Source of the DNA: Mycolicibacterium rhodesiae
GTDB taxonomy: Bacteria; Actinomycetota; Actinomycetes; Mycobacteriales; Mycobacteriaceae
DNA: 64,000 bases
Direction of reading: 5' to 3'
Assembly: GCF_002086695.1 (NCBI RefSeq)
Contig: NZ_MVIH01000015.1
Coordinates: 53,445 to 117,444, forward strand
Positions 33,637-43,185 of the stretch are shown piece after piece; position 1 is the first letter of the stretch; every line of letters starts with the position of its first letter. Both the position numbers and the translations under genes were made by a program. The notes below the pieces were generated by a model, which was not told the origin of the DNA, did no database searches, and saw nothing but the letters and a program-made list of their open reading frames with translations.

Positions 33637-34635
33637 TCAACTCGGTTCCCGCAGGGGCAGGCCCGCGGTGCGGTAGATCGCGTCGATGACGGTCATGGTC
33701 TCGATCGCGTCCACCGACGTCGTCTTCACCGGCTCACCCCGCAGAACCGCGCCGGCGAACGCATCCAGCTGGTACGCGTAGGTGGCGCGGCGCGGGAATT
33801 TCTCCACCCGTTTACGACCACCGGACCGCACCACGAAACGCTGAAACATCTGCGGCAGGACGGGATTGAGCACGTACAGCTCACCGCGGTCACCCGTCAC
33901 CCGCAGACTGATCCGCAGCAGATCGGAAGACCACATCGAACAGCGGAGCCGGCCGATGTGCCCGGCGGGGAACCGCAGCTCCGCCGTCATCGCCCGATCT
34001 ATCCGGGGATCACGCAATTTCGCTTGTGCAGAAACAACTTCCGGTGTGCCGCCGCCAAAGGTACGCAGCATGTGAACCGCATAACAGCCGACGTCCATGG
34101 TGGCACCACCGGCAAGTGCGTAGTGATAGCGGATATCGGAGAATTTTGGCAATGGAAAACAGAAAGCGACATCCACCCGCTGCAGCGTGCCCAGCTCCCC
34201 CGACGCGACGATCTCCTCTGCGCGCAGCGCTAACGGGTGGTAGCGATAGTGAAAGGCCTCCATCACCACCCGATCGGACGTCGCCGCCAGTCTGGCGATC
34301 TCCCGGGCCTCGGCCGCATTAGCAGTGAAGGGCTTTTCACACAGCACGTGCCTGCCCGCCTCGATCGCGGCCCGGGTCCACTTGCCGTGCAAGCCATTCG
34401 GCAACGGGTTGTACACCGCATCCACGTCCGGATCGGCCAGCAGTGCCTCGTAGCTGTCGTATACCTGGGCGATACCGTGTCCGGCCGCAAAAGCTTGCGC
34501 ACGCGACATATCTCGCGCCGCCACGGCGGCCACCACCACCTCGGGATTGTCCTTCGCGGGGGCGATCAGCGCCGCCGGCGCGATCTGCGCGGCTCCCAGC
34601 ACTCCGATCCGCACAGTACTCCCGTTGCCAGACAT
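33637..34635 (-). CDS. Gfo/Idh/MocA-family oxidoreductase, paralogue 2
   Basis: A 332-residue protein with RIGVLGAAQIAPAALI at the NAD(P) site, CEKPFTANAAEAREIA with the catalytic Lys, and MEAFHYRYHPLALRAEE. It resembles paralogue 3 (38834-39838) more closely than paralogue 1, so the family expanded here by duplication. It is probably an NAD(P)-dependent sugar oxidoreductase; the substrate is unknown. A TAGCAT hexamer ends seven bases before its ATG, which would give a transcript with no leader, as is common in mycobacteria. It is divergent from a GT4 gene only 38 bases away. Confidence 0.88.
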   Translation of the reverse strand: MSGNGSTVRIGVLGAAQIAPAALIAPAKDNPEVVVAAVAARDMSRAQAFAAGHGIAQVYDSYEALLADPDVDAVYNPLPNGLHGKWTRAAIEAGRHVLCEKPFTANAAEAREIARLAATSDRVVMEAFHYRYHPLALRAEEIVASGELGTLQRVDVAFCFPLPKFSDIRYHYALAGGATMDVGCYAVHMLRTFGGGTPEVVSAQAKLRDPRIDRAMTAELRFPAGHIGRLRCSMWSSDLLRISLRVTGDRGELYVLNPVLPQMFQRFVVRSGGRKRVEKFPRRATYAYQLDAFAGAVLRGEPVKTTSVDAIETMTVIDAIYRTAGLPLREPS

Positions 34636-34673
34636 GCTGGCGATGCTAACACCCAGGACAGTAGAATCTGGCC
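34636..34673. promoter_or_regulatory. 38-base divergent promoter with two leaderless -10 elements
   Basis: TAGCAT on the minus strand (34643-34648) lies seven bases before the Gfo ATG, and TAGAAT on the plus strand (34662-34667) lies six bases before the GT4 GTG. Both fit TANNNT -10 hexamers placed for transcription starting on the start codon itself. The upstream elements of each promoter would lie inside the other gene or promoter, so the two may interfere. Confidence 0.5.
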
Positions 34674-35840
34674 GTGCTTGCAGCCCGTGACGCCGCCAAG
34701 CTTCGAATCGTGGTGGTGTCCAACGTCAGCAGATTCGGCGGCGGTGGTGTCATCGATTTTCGGGACATTCTCCTCGCACTGCGGACCAAGCAACCGGGTG
34801 CCGATATCGTCGCCGTCATCCCTCAGAAAGGTGAAGTCGCAGATCGTTGCGCCAGTGAAGGTTTCGGAACCAAGATCATGTGGACACCGTGGTGGGCTTT
34901 CGGCCGATGGTCCCGCTGGCCCATAGACCCGCACGCGCTGATCGGCTGGCTGCCCTATATCGCGATACTGCTACCGGGCATCCTGCAAGCGTTGGTGTTT
35001 TTCCTACGCAATCGCCCCACAATGGTCCTGACCAACACCATGACGATTCCGTCGCACGCGATAGCGGCCAAAATCTTGCGAATCCCGCACCATTGGGTAG
35101 TACGAGAATTCGGGCGGGACGATCATCAGCTCTGGTTCCTATTCGGATACCGCAACACCGTCCGCCTGATGGATTGGCTGTCCGAATCAGTGATCTGCAA
35201 TTCGCACGCCGTCGAGCAAGCCATGCTCGCGCTGGTCCCGACCATGCGGACCCACGTGGCTTACCCGGTCGTCGATTCGCCGCTCGCAACACTGCCGGAG
35301 CGCCGCCGCGGCGAGCGAATGAGGGCCGTCCTGATGGGGTATTTCTCTGAAGCCAAAGGACAGAATCTCGCCATCGAAGCCATCGCCATCAGTCGGCGTG
35401 CGGGCAAAGACATCGAACTGACGCTGGTGGGCGCGGGTAATCCCCAGCCACTGCGCAACCTGGCCCAGCGTCTCGGCGTCGACGATCTGGTGACCATTGA
35501 CGGCCCGACTCGCGATGTACCACGCTATTGGGCACATGCCCATGTCGGTCTGATGTGCAGCCAGTCCGAAGCCTTCGGCCGCGTCACCGTCGAGGCCATG
35601 CGGGCTGGGCTGCCGGTGTGTGGAACGGATTCCGGGGGCACGCCCGAAATCATCGAGCCGGGTGTCACCGGACTCTTGAGCCCCGCCGGCGACGCCAAGG
35701 CGCTCGCCGCCAACCTGATGGCGCTCGAAGGAGACGAATGCCTGCGTCGCCGCCTGGCCAACGGAACACAGGTATCCGCCCAGCGCTTCCGGCGCGATCG
35801 TCATGATGACGAACTCGCCACCATTCTCGGCCTGCGTTGA
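34674..35840 (+). CDS. Family 4 glycosyltransferase
   Basis: A 388-residue GT-B fold enzyme. The C-terminal donor-binding half shows AVLMGYFSEAKGQNLAIEAI, LTLVGAGNP, and the GT4 signature region SEAFGRVTVEAMRAGLPVCG with its conserved acidic pair, followed by GGTPEIIEPGVTG. It would transfer a sugar from a nucleotide donor with retention of configuration. A hydrophobic stretch near residue 95 may touch the membrane. It uses GTG at 34674, probably without a leader. Its end lies next to the shared upstream region of the second GMC gene. Confidence 0.87.
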   Translation: MLAARDAAKLRIVVVSNVSRFGGGGVIDFRDILLALRTKQPGADIVAVIPQKGEVADRCASEGFGTKIMWTPWWAFGRWSRWPIDPHALIGWLPYIAILLPGILQALVFFLRNRPTMVLTNTMTIPSHAIAAKILRIPHHWVVREFGRDDHQLWFLFGYRNTVRLMDWLSESVICNSHAVEQAMLALVPTMRTHVAYPVVDSPLATLPERRRGERMRAVLMGYFSEAKGQNLAIEAIAISRRAGKDIELTLVGAGNPQPLRNLAQRLGVDDLVTIDGPTRDVPRYWAHAHVGLMCSQSEAFGRVTVEAMRAGLPVCGTDSGGTPEIIEPGVTGLLSPAGDAKALAANLMALEGDECLRRRLANGTQVSAQRFRRDRHDDELATILGLR

Positions 35841-35901
35841 TAGCATCCCGAATCGCCCGAACCAGAACATTGTTGGGCCGCCATGATGAGGAGCCCGAAT
35901 A

Positions 35902-37548
35902 GTGCCTGATTGCGAATTGACCGGGCGCGGAGCCGAACATATCGACTGGGATGTGATCGTCGTCGGCGCAGGCATGGGCGGCGGGATGCTGGGTCAGCGA
36001 CTGGCCCGCGCGGGCCGCCGGCTGCTGTTCGTGGAAAAGGGCCGTTCGACGCTGCCCGGCACAGCCGACACAATCCGCTCCGCGATGCCCGAAATCGCCG
36101 AGCCACACCTGTCCCGGTCGAAGACTACCTACTACGACGCCCTCGCTCGGTCCGGCCGCAGCACTGACGAGATCACCGATATCAGCGGGCGCCGCCCGAG
36201 GACCTTCGTGCCATTCATCGGCGCCGGGCCCGGTGGCTCATCGGCGCTGTACGGCATGGTGTGCGAACGGTTTTTCGCCGACGATTTCACGCCCCGGCAA
36301 TTCTTCACCAACCCCGGCGAATCAACAGTGCCGGAATCCTGGCCGATCACCTACGAACAACTGGCACCGTGGTACACACAGGCGGAAAAGCTCCTCGGCG
36401 TCCGTGGTCAACCCGACCCGTTACGGCCGAAGTCCGGCGCGAATCTGCCTGCTGCACCACCTTTTTCGCCCGACAACCAGCCGCTGGTCAACTATCTATC
36501 CGGCCGCGGACTACACCCCTACCACCTGCCGATGGCCTGCGACTACGCCGACGACTGCCTGACGTGTCAGGCATACCTGTGTCCCAAAGGATGCAAGAAC
36601 GACGGCGGCCGCGCCGGTGTGCTTCCCGCCGTCACCGAATACGGGGCTTCGCTACTAGACGAATGCCGGGTCGTGCGCCTGGACGCCGGCCAGACTCGGG
36701 TGCAGCACATCATCTGCCAGCGCGGCAACGACATGCTGGCGCTGCGGGCCAAGGTCGTGGTGCTGGCCGCCGGAGCACTGGCCACCCCGGTATTGCTGCT
36801 CAATTCCCGCTCCGGTGATTGGCCGCGCGGACTGGCCAACGGCTCAGACATGGTGGGCCGCAACCTGATGCGCCATGTAATGGACTGGATCGAGATCTGG
36901 CCACAGCGCGGCAGCCGGATCACTGCCGAGAACAAAGAGATCGGGCTCAACGATTTCTACACCATCGACGGTCAGAAGTACGGCACGGTGCAATCAGCCA
37001 GTTCGATGGCATCACTGGCGCCCGTCGACATGATGATGAACCAACCTGGTCTGATGGCGAAGGCTCTGCGATGGGCCAGCCCCGTCGCCCGCCCGGTTTA
37101 CGACCGCGTGATCAGCGGCGGACTCGTTCTCGCCGCGATCATGGAGGACCTGCCCTACCGCGACAACCGCGTCCTGCCCAGCGATCGGCCCAGCACCGAC
37201 GGCCGCCAACGGTTGCGGATTCAGTACCGACTGCACCCCGGCGAACTTGCCCGCCGTGAGGTGTTTCTGAGCGCCCTCAACGACGTACTGCGGCCGTTCC
37301 GCACACTCACCTTGCGCACCGGGGAGAACAACGGGACCCTGGGGCACGCCTGTGGCACAGTACGTTTCGGTGCCGATCCCGCCACCAGCGTGTTGGACGC
37401 GCACAACCGCGCCCATGAGCTGGAAAATCTCTACGTGGCCGACGCGTCATTCTTTCCGTCGAGTTCGGGTATCAATCCGAGCCTGACCGTGGCCGCTAAT
37501 GCGTTGCGAGTCGCCGAACATATCAACGAGGCACATTTCGCCTCCTGA
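35902..37548 (+). CDS. GMC-family FAD oxidoreductase, paralogue 2
   Basis: A 548-residue protein close to paralogue 1 along its whole length: FAD motif WDVIVVGAGMGGGMLGQRLA, FVEKGRSTLPG, the same cysteine spacing (CDYADDCLTCQAYLCPKGCK), and a C-terminal VADASFFPSSSGINPSLTV. GTG 35902 has GAGGAG upstream. Unlike paralogue 1 it is not followed by a methyltransferase; the next gene converges on it. The two probably oxidise different positions or different sugars of the same glycolipid. Confidence 0.87.
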   Translation: MPDCELTGRGAEHIDWDVIVVGAGMGGGMLGQRLARAGRRLLFVEKGRSTLPGTADTIRSAMPEIAEPHLSRSKTTYYDALARSGRSTDEITDISGRRPRTFVPFIGAGPGGSSALYGMVCERFFADDFTPRQFFTNPGESTVPESWPITYEQLAPWYTQAEKLLGVRGQPDPLRPKSGANLPAAPPFSPDNQPLVNYLSGRGLHPYHLPMACDYADDCLTCQAYLCPKGCKNDGGRAGVLPAVTEYGASLLDECRVVRLDAGQTRVQHIICQRGNDMLALRAKVVVLAAGALATPVLLLNSRSGDWPRGLANGSDMVGRNLMRHVMDWIEIWPQRGSRITAENKEIGLNDFYTIDGQKYGTVQSASSMASLAPVDMMMNQPGLMAKALRWASPVARPVYDRVISGGLVLAAIMEDLPYRDNRVLPSDRPSTDGRQRLRIQYRLHPGELARREVFLSALNDVLRPFRTLTLRTGENNGTLGHACGTVRFGADPATSVLDAHNRAHELENLYVADASFFPSSSGINPSLTVAANALRVAEHINEAHFAS

Positions 37549-37568
37549 CCATCACAAATCCGCCCTGA

Positions 37569-38837
37569 TCAGCTATGCGACCGCGCAAAGTCCTCCACAA
37601 GATCAGCGGCAGCCATGGAACTCCCCTGCGGTTTACTCATGCGAGTGGCCACCGCTCGGGCCCCGACGGAATACTCGGGCCGCAGAATACGGCCCAATTT
37701 CTCGGCCAAAGACTTCTCCGTGGTAGTCGATAGTCGTTGGGCCGCGCCCACTTTCAGCCTCTTCACCGCCGCCCCGAAGAAGGGCTGGTCAGGAAGTGTC
37801 CAGAGCACCAATGTGGGTAACCCAGCACGTAAACCCGCAGCCAGGGTCCCAGAGCCGCCGTGGTGGACAACCGCACGGCACGCCGGAAAAATTGTCGCGT
37901 AATTCATCGCGCCTACGACCTTGACATGATCGAAGTGCGGGATCTTGCTTGTGTCAGTACCACCAGCGGCTACCAACGCCCGTTGACCCAGCCGCGCACA
38001 CACATTGCCGATCATGGTGAACGTGTCCGCCGCGGAGCCGACCGGGATGCTGCCAAACCCAAAGAAAATGGGCGGTGCTCCTTCGGCAATCCACGCCAGC
38101 ACCTCCTCGTCAGCCTCAGTAGGCAACTCCAGCGCCAGTGTCCCGACAAACGGGCGCAACCCGTCAAATCGGGCCCACTCGGCCGCCAATCCCGGGAAGT
38201 AAATCTGCTCGTAGGCCTGGATCTCCAGTGATCGATAGTCGGCAATCCGTTGTGGCCACGGTGCTTGCGCCTTCGGTAGACCGAGCTCCTGGCGCTGGGC
38301 GTCTTCGATCTCCCGCACCACGCCGCTCCACGACAGCTTCTCATACGCCGTCATTGCGGCACGCCCCACCCGATCGGGCATAAACCGCAGTAGCTGGCCG
38401 TTGGCGCGCACGGGGTAGAACTGCAAGGTGGCGAATGGGATGTTATGGCATTCAGCAACATTGGCTGCGAATTGCTCAAAACCCAGGCCGCCGAGAATGA
38501 GATCGGCCCCCTCTGCCAACTCCGCCAGCTTCCGGTTTTCCTCCGCCGGCCAGCATCTGCTGAGAAACTCGCCGATCTGGCGCCCCACCCGGTCGAGTTC
38601 CTTCGCTCGCCACGGGCTTCGGAACAGGCAAGTCCAGTAATCACGCTGCAGATCCGCCATGGCACGGGAATCAGCTCCGTAGGGGATGGCAGGGAGACCC
38701 AGCCCCGACACAAAATCCACCAGATTGGGTGGAACAGCCACCTGAACCTCATGCCCTCGACGCTGTAACTCACGTCCGACCACCACCGTTGGCTCGATAT
38801 CGCCGCGACCGCCGTGGCTTGGAAGCACAAATCTCAT
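37569..38837 (-). CDS. GT1 glycosyltransferase of the mycobacterial Gtf type, copy 1
   Basis: A 422-residue GT-B enzyme. It starts MRFVLPSHGGRGDIEPTVVV, as do the Gtf/Rtf enzymes that add sugars to mycobacterial glycopeptidolipids, and has the UDP/dTDP-sugar donor motif AVVHHGGSGTLAAGLRAGLP near residue 320. It inverts configuration and probably uses a dTDP-sugar such as dTDP-rhamnose, for which the rml genes are present. ATG 38837 overlaps the stop of Gfo paralogue 3. A close paralogue is at 40799-42067 and a fragment at 1525-1690. Confidence 0.9.
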   Translation of the reverse strand: MRFVLPSHGGRGDIEPTVVVGRELQRRGHEVQVAVPPNLVDFVSGLGLPAIPYGADSRAMADLQRDYWTCLFRSPWRAKELDRVGRQIGEFLSRCWPAEENRKLAELAEGADLILGGLGFEQFAANVAECHNIPFATLQFYPVRANGQLLRFMPDRVGRAAMTAYEKLSWSGVVREIEDAQRQELGLPKAQAPWPQRIADYRSLEIQAYEQIYFPGLAAEWARFDGLRPFVGTLALELPTEADEEVLAWIAEGAPPIFFGFGSIPVGSAADTFTMIGNVCARLGQRALVAAGGTDTSKIPHFDHVKVVGAMNYATIFPACRAVVHHGGSGTLAAGLRAGLPTLVLWTLPDQPFFGAAVKRLKVGAAQRLSTTTEKSLAEKLGRILRPEYSVGARAVATRMSKPQGSSMAAADLVEDFARSHS

Positions 38838-39838
38838 CGCGGCCCCAAAACTGGCTCGCGCGGCGGAAGGCCGGCCGCACGGTAGATCGCGTCGATGACG
38901 GTCATGTTCTTAACTGCTTCTGCCGCAGATGTTTTCACCGGCTCGCCTCGTAGCACCGCAGCCGCGAACGCCTCCAGCTGGTAGTCATACGTGCGGCGCG
39001 CCTTGAAGAAGCGCTCGGTTCGCTTGCCGTCGGCCGATCGGACGGTGAACTGCTGGTAGGGGGTCACCGGGTGCAATCGCAGCTCACCGCGATCACCGAT
39101 CACCCTGGCCGTGTAGTGCGGTGGGCTGGCCGACCACAGCGAGCAATGCAGCCTGCCAGTATGCCCTTCGGGAAACCGCAACTCGGCCGTCATCGCACGG
39201 TCCACCCAGGGACCGCGCAATTTCGCCTGTGCCGAAACAACATCCGGAGTCGAACCGCCGAAATTGCGGAGCATGTCGACCGCATAGCTGCCCAGATCCA
39301 TCAGTGATCCGCCGCCGAGGGCGTAGTTGTAGGCGTTCGCCGAGAAGTTCCGCAACCAGAAACAGTCGGCCGCCTCTACCCGCTGCAGCGTGCCCAATTC
39401 CCCGGACGCGATGATCTGCTCAACCCGCGCCGCGAACGGGTGGTAGCGGTAGTGAAACGCCTCCATCACCACCCGGTCCGATGCCGTTGCCAGATCAGCG
39501 ATCTCGCGGGCCTCGACGGCATTCGCCATGAACGGTTTCTCGCACAGGACGTGCTTTCCCGCTGCGAGCGCAGCCCGAGTCCACCTGCCGTGCAAGGCGT
39601 TCGGCAACGGGTTGTACACCGCGTCCACATCGGGATCAGCGATCAGCGCATCGTAGCTGTCGTATACCCGGGCGATGCCATGCTTGGCTGCGAAAGCTCT
39701 GCCCCGCGACACGTCTCGTGCCGCCACCCCAGCGACGACGACCTCGGTATTCTTCTTGGCGGGCTTGATTAGCACCCCAGGTGCGACGCGGGCGGTGCCC
39801 AGAATGCCGATCCGTACCCGACCTTCGCCGTCAGGCAT
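38834..39838 (-). CDS. Gfo/Idh/MocA-family oxidoreductase, paralogue 3
   Basis: A 334-residue protein with RIGILGTARVAPGVLI, CEKPFMANAVEAREIA and MEAFHYRYHPFAARVEQ. Its stop overlaps the start of the Gtf gene (ATGA), so sugar oxidoreduction and glycosyl transfer are coupled here. It may make the deoxy- or keto-sugar precursor that this Gtf uses, or modify a sugar after transfer. Confidence 0.88.
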   Translation of the reverse strand: MPDGEGRVRIGILGTARVAPGVLIKPAKKNTEVVVAGVAARDVSRGRAFAAKHGIARVYDSYDALIADPDVDAVYNPLPNALHGRWTRAALAAGKHVLCEKPFMANAVEAREIADLATASDRVVMEAFHYRYHPFAARVEQIIASGELGTLQRVEAADCFWLRNFSANAYNYALGGGSLMDLGSYAVDMLRNFGGSTPDVVSAQAKLRGPWVDRAMTAELRFPEGHTGRLHCSLWSASPPHYTARVIGDRGELRLHPVTPYQQFTVRSADGKRTERFFKARRTYDYQLEAFAAAVLRGEPVKTSAAEAVKNMTVIDAIYRAAGLPPREPVLGPR

Positions 39839-39874
39839 AGGCGCTGCGCGGCGGCGAAGACGGCCATGTCTTCA

Positions 39875-40723
39875 CTACTTGCGCCACAATACGCCCGTCC
39901 CATCGATGTCGGTGATCTCCGCTGTGATGCCGTGCTTTTCGCGATAATCGGTCACAGCCTTCTCGCACGCCTTGACAGCCAGGTAATCGTCGACGATGCA
40001 GAAGCCGCCGGGCGACAGCCGCGGATACAGCGCGTCCAGTGCCTGGATCGTGGACTCGTAGAGGTCGCCGTCGAGGCGCAACACCGAGATGGCCTCGATC
40101 GGGGCGTCGTGCAACGTGTCCTTGAACCAGCCGGGCAGGAAACGGACCTGGTCGTCCAGCAGTCCGTAGCGCTCGAAGTTCTTGCGGACATCGGCTTCCG
40201 AGACACCCAGGATTCCAGAGACGATCTCGGCGTGAATCCCCTTGTCCTCCTTGTAATTTTCGGTGTCCGAACGCGGCACACCCTGGAAGGAGTCACACAG
40301 CCAGACATTGCGGGTCCGATCACCGTAGGCCGCCAGCACCGCCCGCATCAGGATGCACGCGCCACCGCGCCACACGCCGGTTTCGACGAGGTCGCCCGGA
40401 ACATCGTCGGCGAGAACCGTCTCCACACACTCCTGCAGACTGGTCAGCCGCTTCATGCCGATCATCGTCTCGGCCTCGGCCGGCCAGTCCAGGCCCGCTT
40501 CGCGATAGTTCTGGTTGCTCAGGCCACCGCCGCGGAGTTTGGGGCCGAAGGTGTTGGCAGCCTTGAGCAGGAGACGGCGCCGCAAGGGCCAGTCCGAGGG
40601 CATCCGTTCGTGCATCCCGAACCGGGTCAGATTGCGCCGAAGCAGGTCGAGGTACAGCGATCGCACGTCGTAGTCGGTGATGGTCACAATGTCCTTCGCA
40701 ATTTCTGGGGCCCTATCTCGCAT
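39875..40723 (-). CDS. TylF/MycF-family (macrocin-type) O-methyltransferase
   Basis: A 282-residue protein with GDLVETGVWRGGACILMRAV (SAM site), LCDSFQGVPR, and LRLDGDLYESTIQALDALYP followed by GGFCIVDDY, which hold the metal-binding Asp residues of sugar O-methyltransferases acting in macrolide and glycopeptidolipid synthesis. It needs Mg and SAM and methylates a hydroxyl on a deoxysugar. A TAGACT -10-like hexamer lies about 18 bases before ATG 40723. Unlike the enzyme at 29346 it has no membrane anchor. Confidence 0.9.
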   Translation of the reverse strand: MRDRAPEIAKDIVTITDYDVRSLYLDLLRRNLTRFGMHERMPSDWPLRRRLLLKAANTFGPKLRGGGLSNQNYREAGLDWPAEAETMIGMKRLTSLQECVETVLADDVPGDLVETGVWRGGACILMRAVLAAYGDRTRNVWLCDSFQGVPRSDTENYKEDKGIHAEIVSGILGVSEADVRKNFERYGLLDDQVRFLPGWFKDTLHDAPIEAISVLRLDGDLYESTIQALDALYPRLSPGGFCIVDDYLAVKACEKAVTDYREKHGITAEITDIDGTGVLWRK

Positions 40724-40798
40724 GCCAGCAATTCGGCGCTGAGTCTAAACTTTCAGAGTCGTCAGTTTTTGACGTTTTCCGCAGATCAGATCGACGAT

Positions 40799-42067
<1,269 letters not shown>

Positions 42068-42071
42068 CGGT

Positions 42072-43076
42072 TTACGCCCACGTCCCCTTGCGCCGGTGAA
42101 ACAGGGCCAGGGTCTCCAGGCCCAGCTTCACCACGAACGGCGGCAACAGCCGGTCGAGCTTGCGGTACCGACCGGAGTCGGTGAACGCCTGCCGGAACCC
42201 GAATTCGCTGGCCGCATATGCGCCGAAAACTCGATCAAGCGCGGCCTCGTCCAAGCCCTCGTCGCGCGCGGCCGCGGCCAGGGTGTCGTACACGGTCCGC
42301 ACCCAGTCGGTGCCAAACGGCTCGGTCAACTCGCCCCGGGTCTGATGGTGCCGAAGGTCCGGGGTGAGGAACTCATCGACGGCACCCTCGTCCTCGGCGT
42401 CGAGATCGATCGCGAGTGCGGTGGAGATCCGCTTCCGTTCCCGACGCCAGTCTTCGAGCAGGTTCGCGTAATCGACGAACACCCGCGGCACGCCGCGGGT
42501 GTCCCGCTCGGCCAGCAGGCTGTACTTCAGCCACCAGGCGCAGGTGAGCTCCGGCGAGGATTCGACGTAATTCTGCTGGTTGGCCCGCTTTTCCAGTGAT
42601 CCGATGATCTCGTCGGGGTGGCGCACCGCGATCACGGCCGCAACGTCGAAGCCGGCCTGGCGCGCCGCCTCGAACCAGATTCCGGACACCGTCGTCGTCT
42701 TCGGTTCCTTGATGACCACGACCGGAGCGGGCGGCAGACCGGCGAGGTAGTCGCGAAGCTTGGCGACCCAGACACCGTTGCGATCTACGTCGAAGGTGCC
42801 GTCCTGATGGGCGTCCAGTGCCATGTCGTAACCGGATTTGCCGTGGGCGTGCAGGATCGCCTGGTTCAGATGGATGACGGCGCGGGCCTCGAAGAACCCG
42901 CGCGGATTCTCGGAGGTGGCGCCCAACAGACCCGGGGGCAGCGAGCCTCCGCACAGCGAGAGAACCCGCGCCAGCGCCGACGTCCCGGAGCGGCCGTTGC
43001 CCAACACGAACAGGGCCACCGGGCGGCTCCGAGGGCCCTCTTGAGGATTGTCAGCACTGGGCCGGCTTGTGATCAC
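42072..43076 (-). CDS. PAPS-dependent sulfotransferase
   Basis: A 334-residue protein. The 5'-phosphosulfate-binding loop is VLGNGRSGTSALARVLSLCG near residue 30, and the 3'-phosphate region includes AVIAVRHPDEIIGSL near residue 155, with its conserved Arg and Ser. Such enzymes move sulfate from PAPS to a sugar or lipid hydroxyl; mycobacteria use them for sulfated glycolipids. The GTG start at 43076 faces the WS/DGAT-like gene across about 110 bases. A downstream Gtf is transcribed with it, so sulfate may go on the sugar it adds. Confidence 0.85.
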   Translation of the reverse strand: MITSRPSADNPQEGPRSRPVALFVLGNGRSGTSALARVLSLCGGSLPPGLLGATSENPRGFFEARAVIHLNQAILHAHGKSGYDMALDAHQDGTFDVDRNGVWVAKLRDYLAGLPPAPVVVIKEPKTTTVSGIWFEAARQAGFDVAAVIAVRHPDEIIGSLEKRANQQNYVESSPELTCAWWLKYSLLAERDTRGVPRVFVDYANLLEDWRRERKRISTALAIDLDAEDEGAVDEFLTPDLRHHQTRGELTEPFGTDWVRTVYDTLAAAARDEGLDEAALDRVFGAYAASEFGFRQAFTDSGRYRKLDRLLPPFVVKLGLETLALFHRRKGTWA

Positions 43077-43185
43077 AGCCGCAGAATAGGGTTACCGCGA
43101 GCGCTTCGCCACGGTATTGGCGTCCCCGTCAACGAAGCGGCAAACGTCGGCCAACGAAAAGGGCCGTTCGGCTACTCTGACGCTC

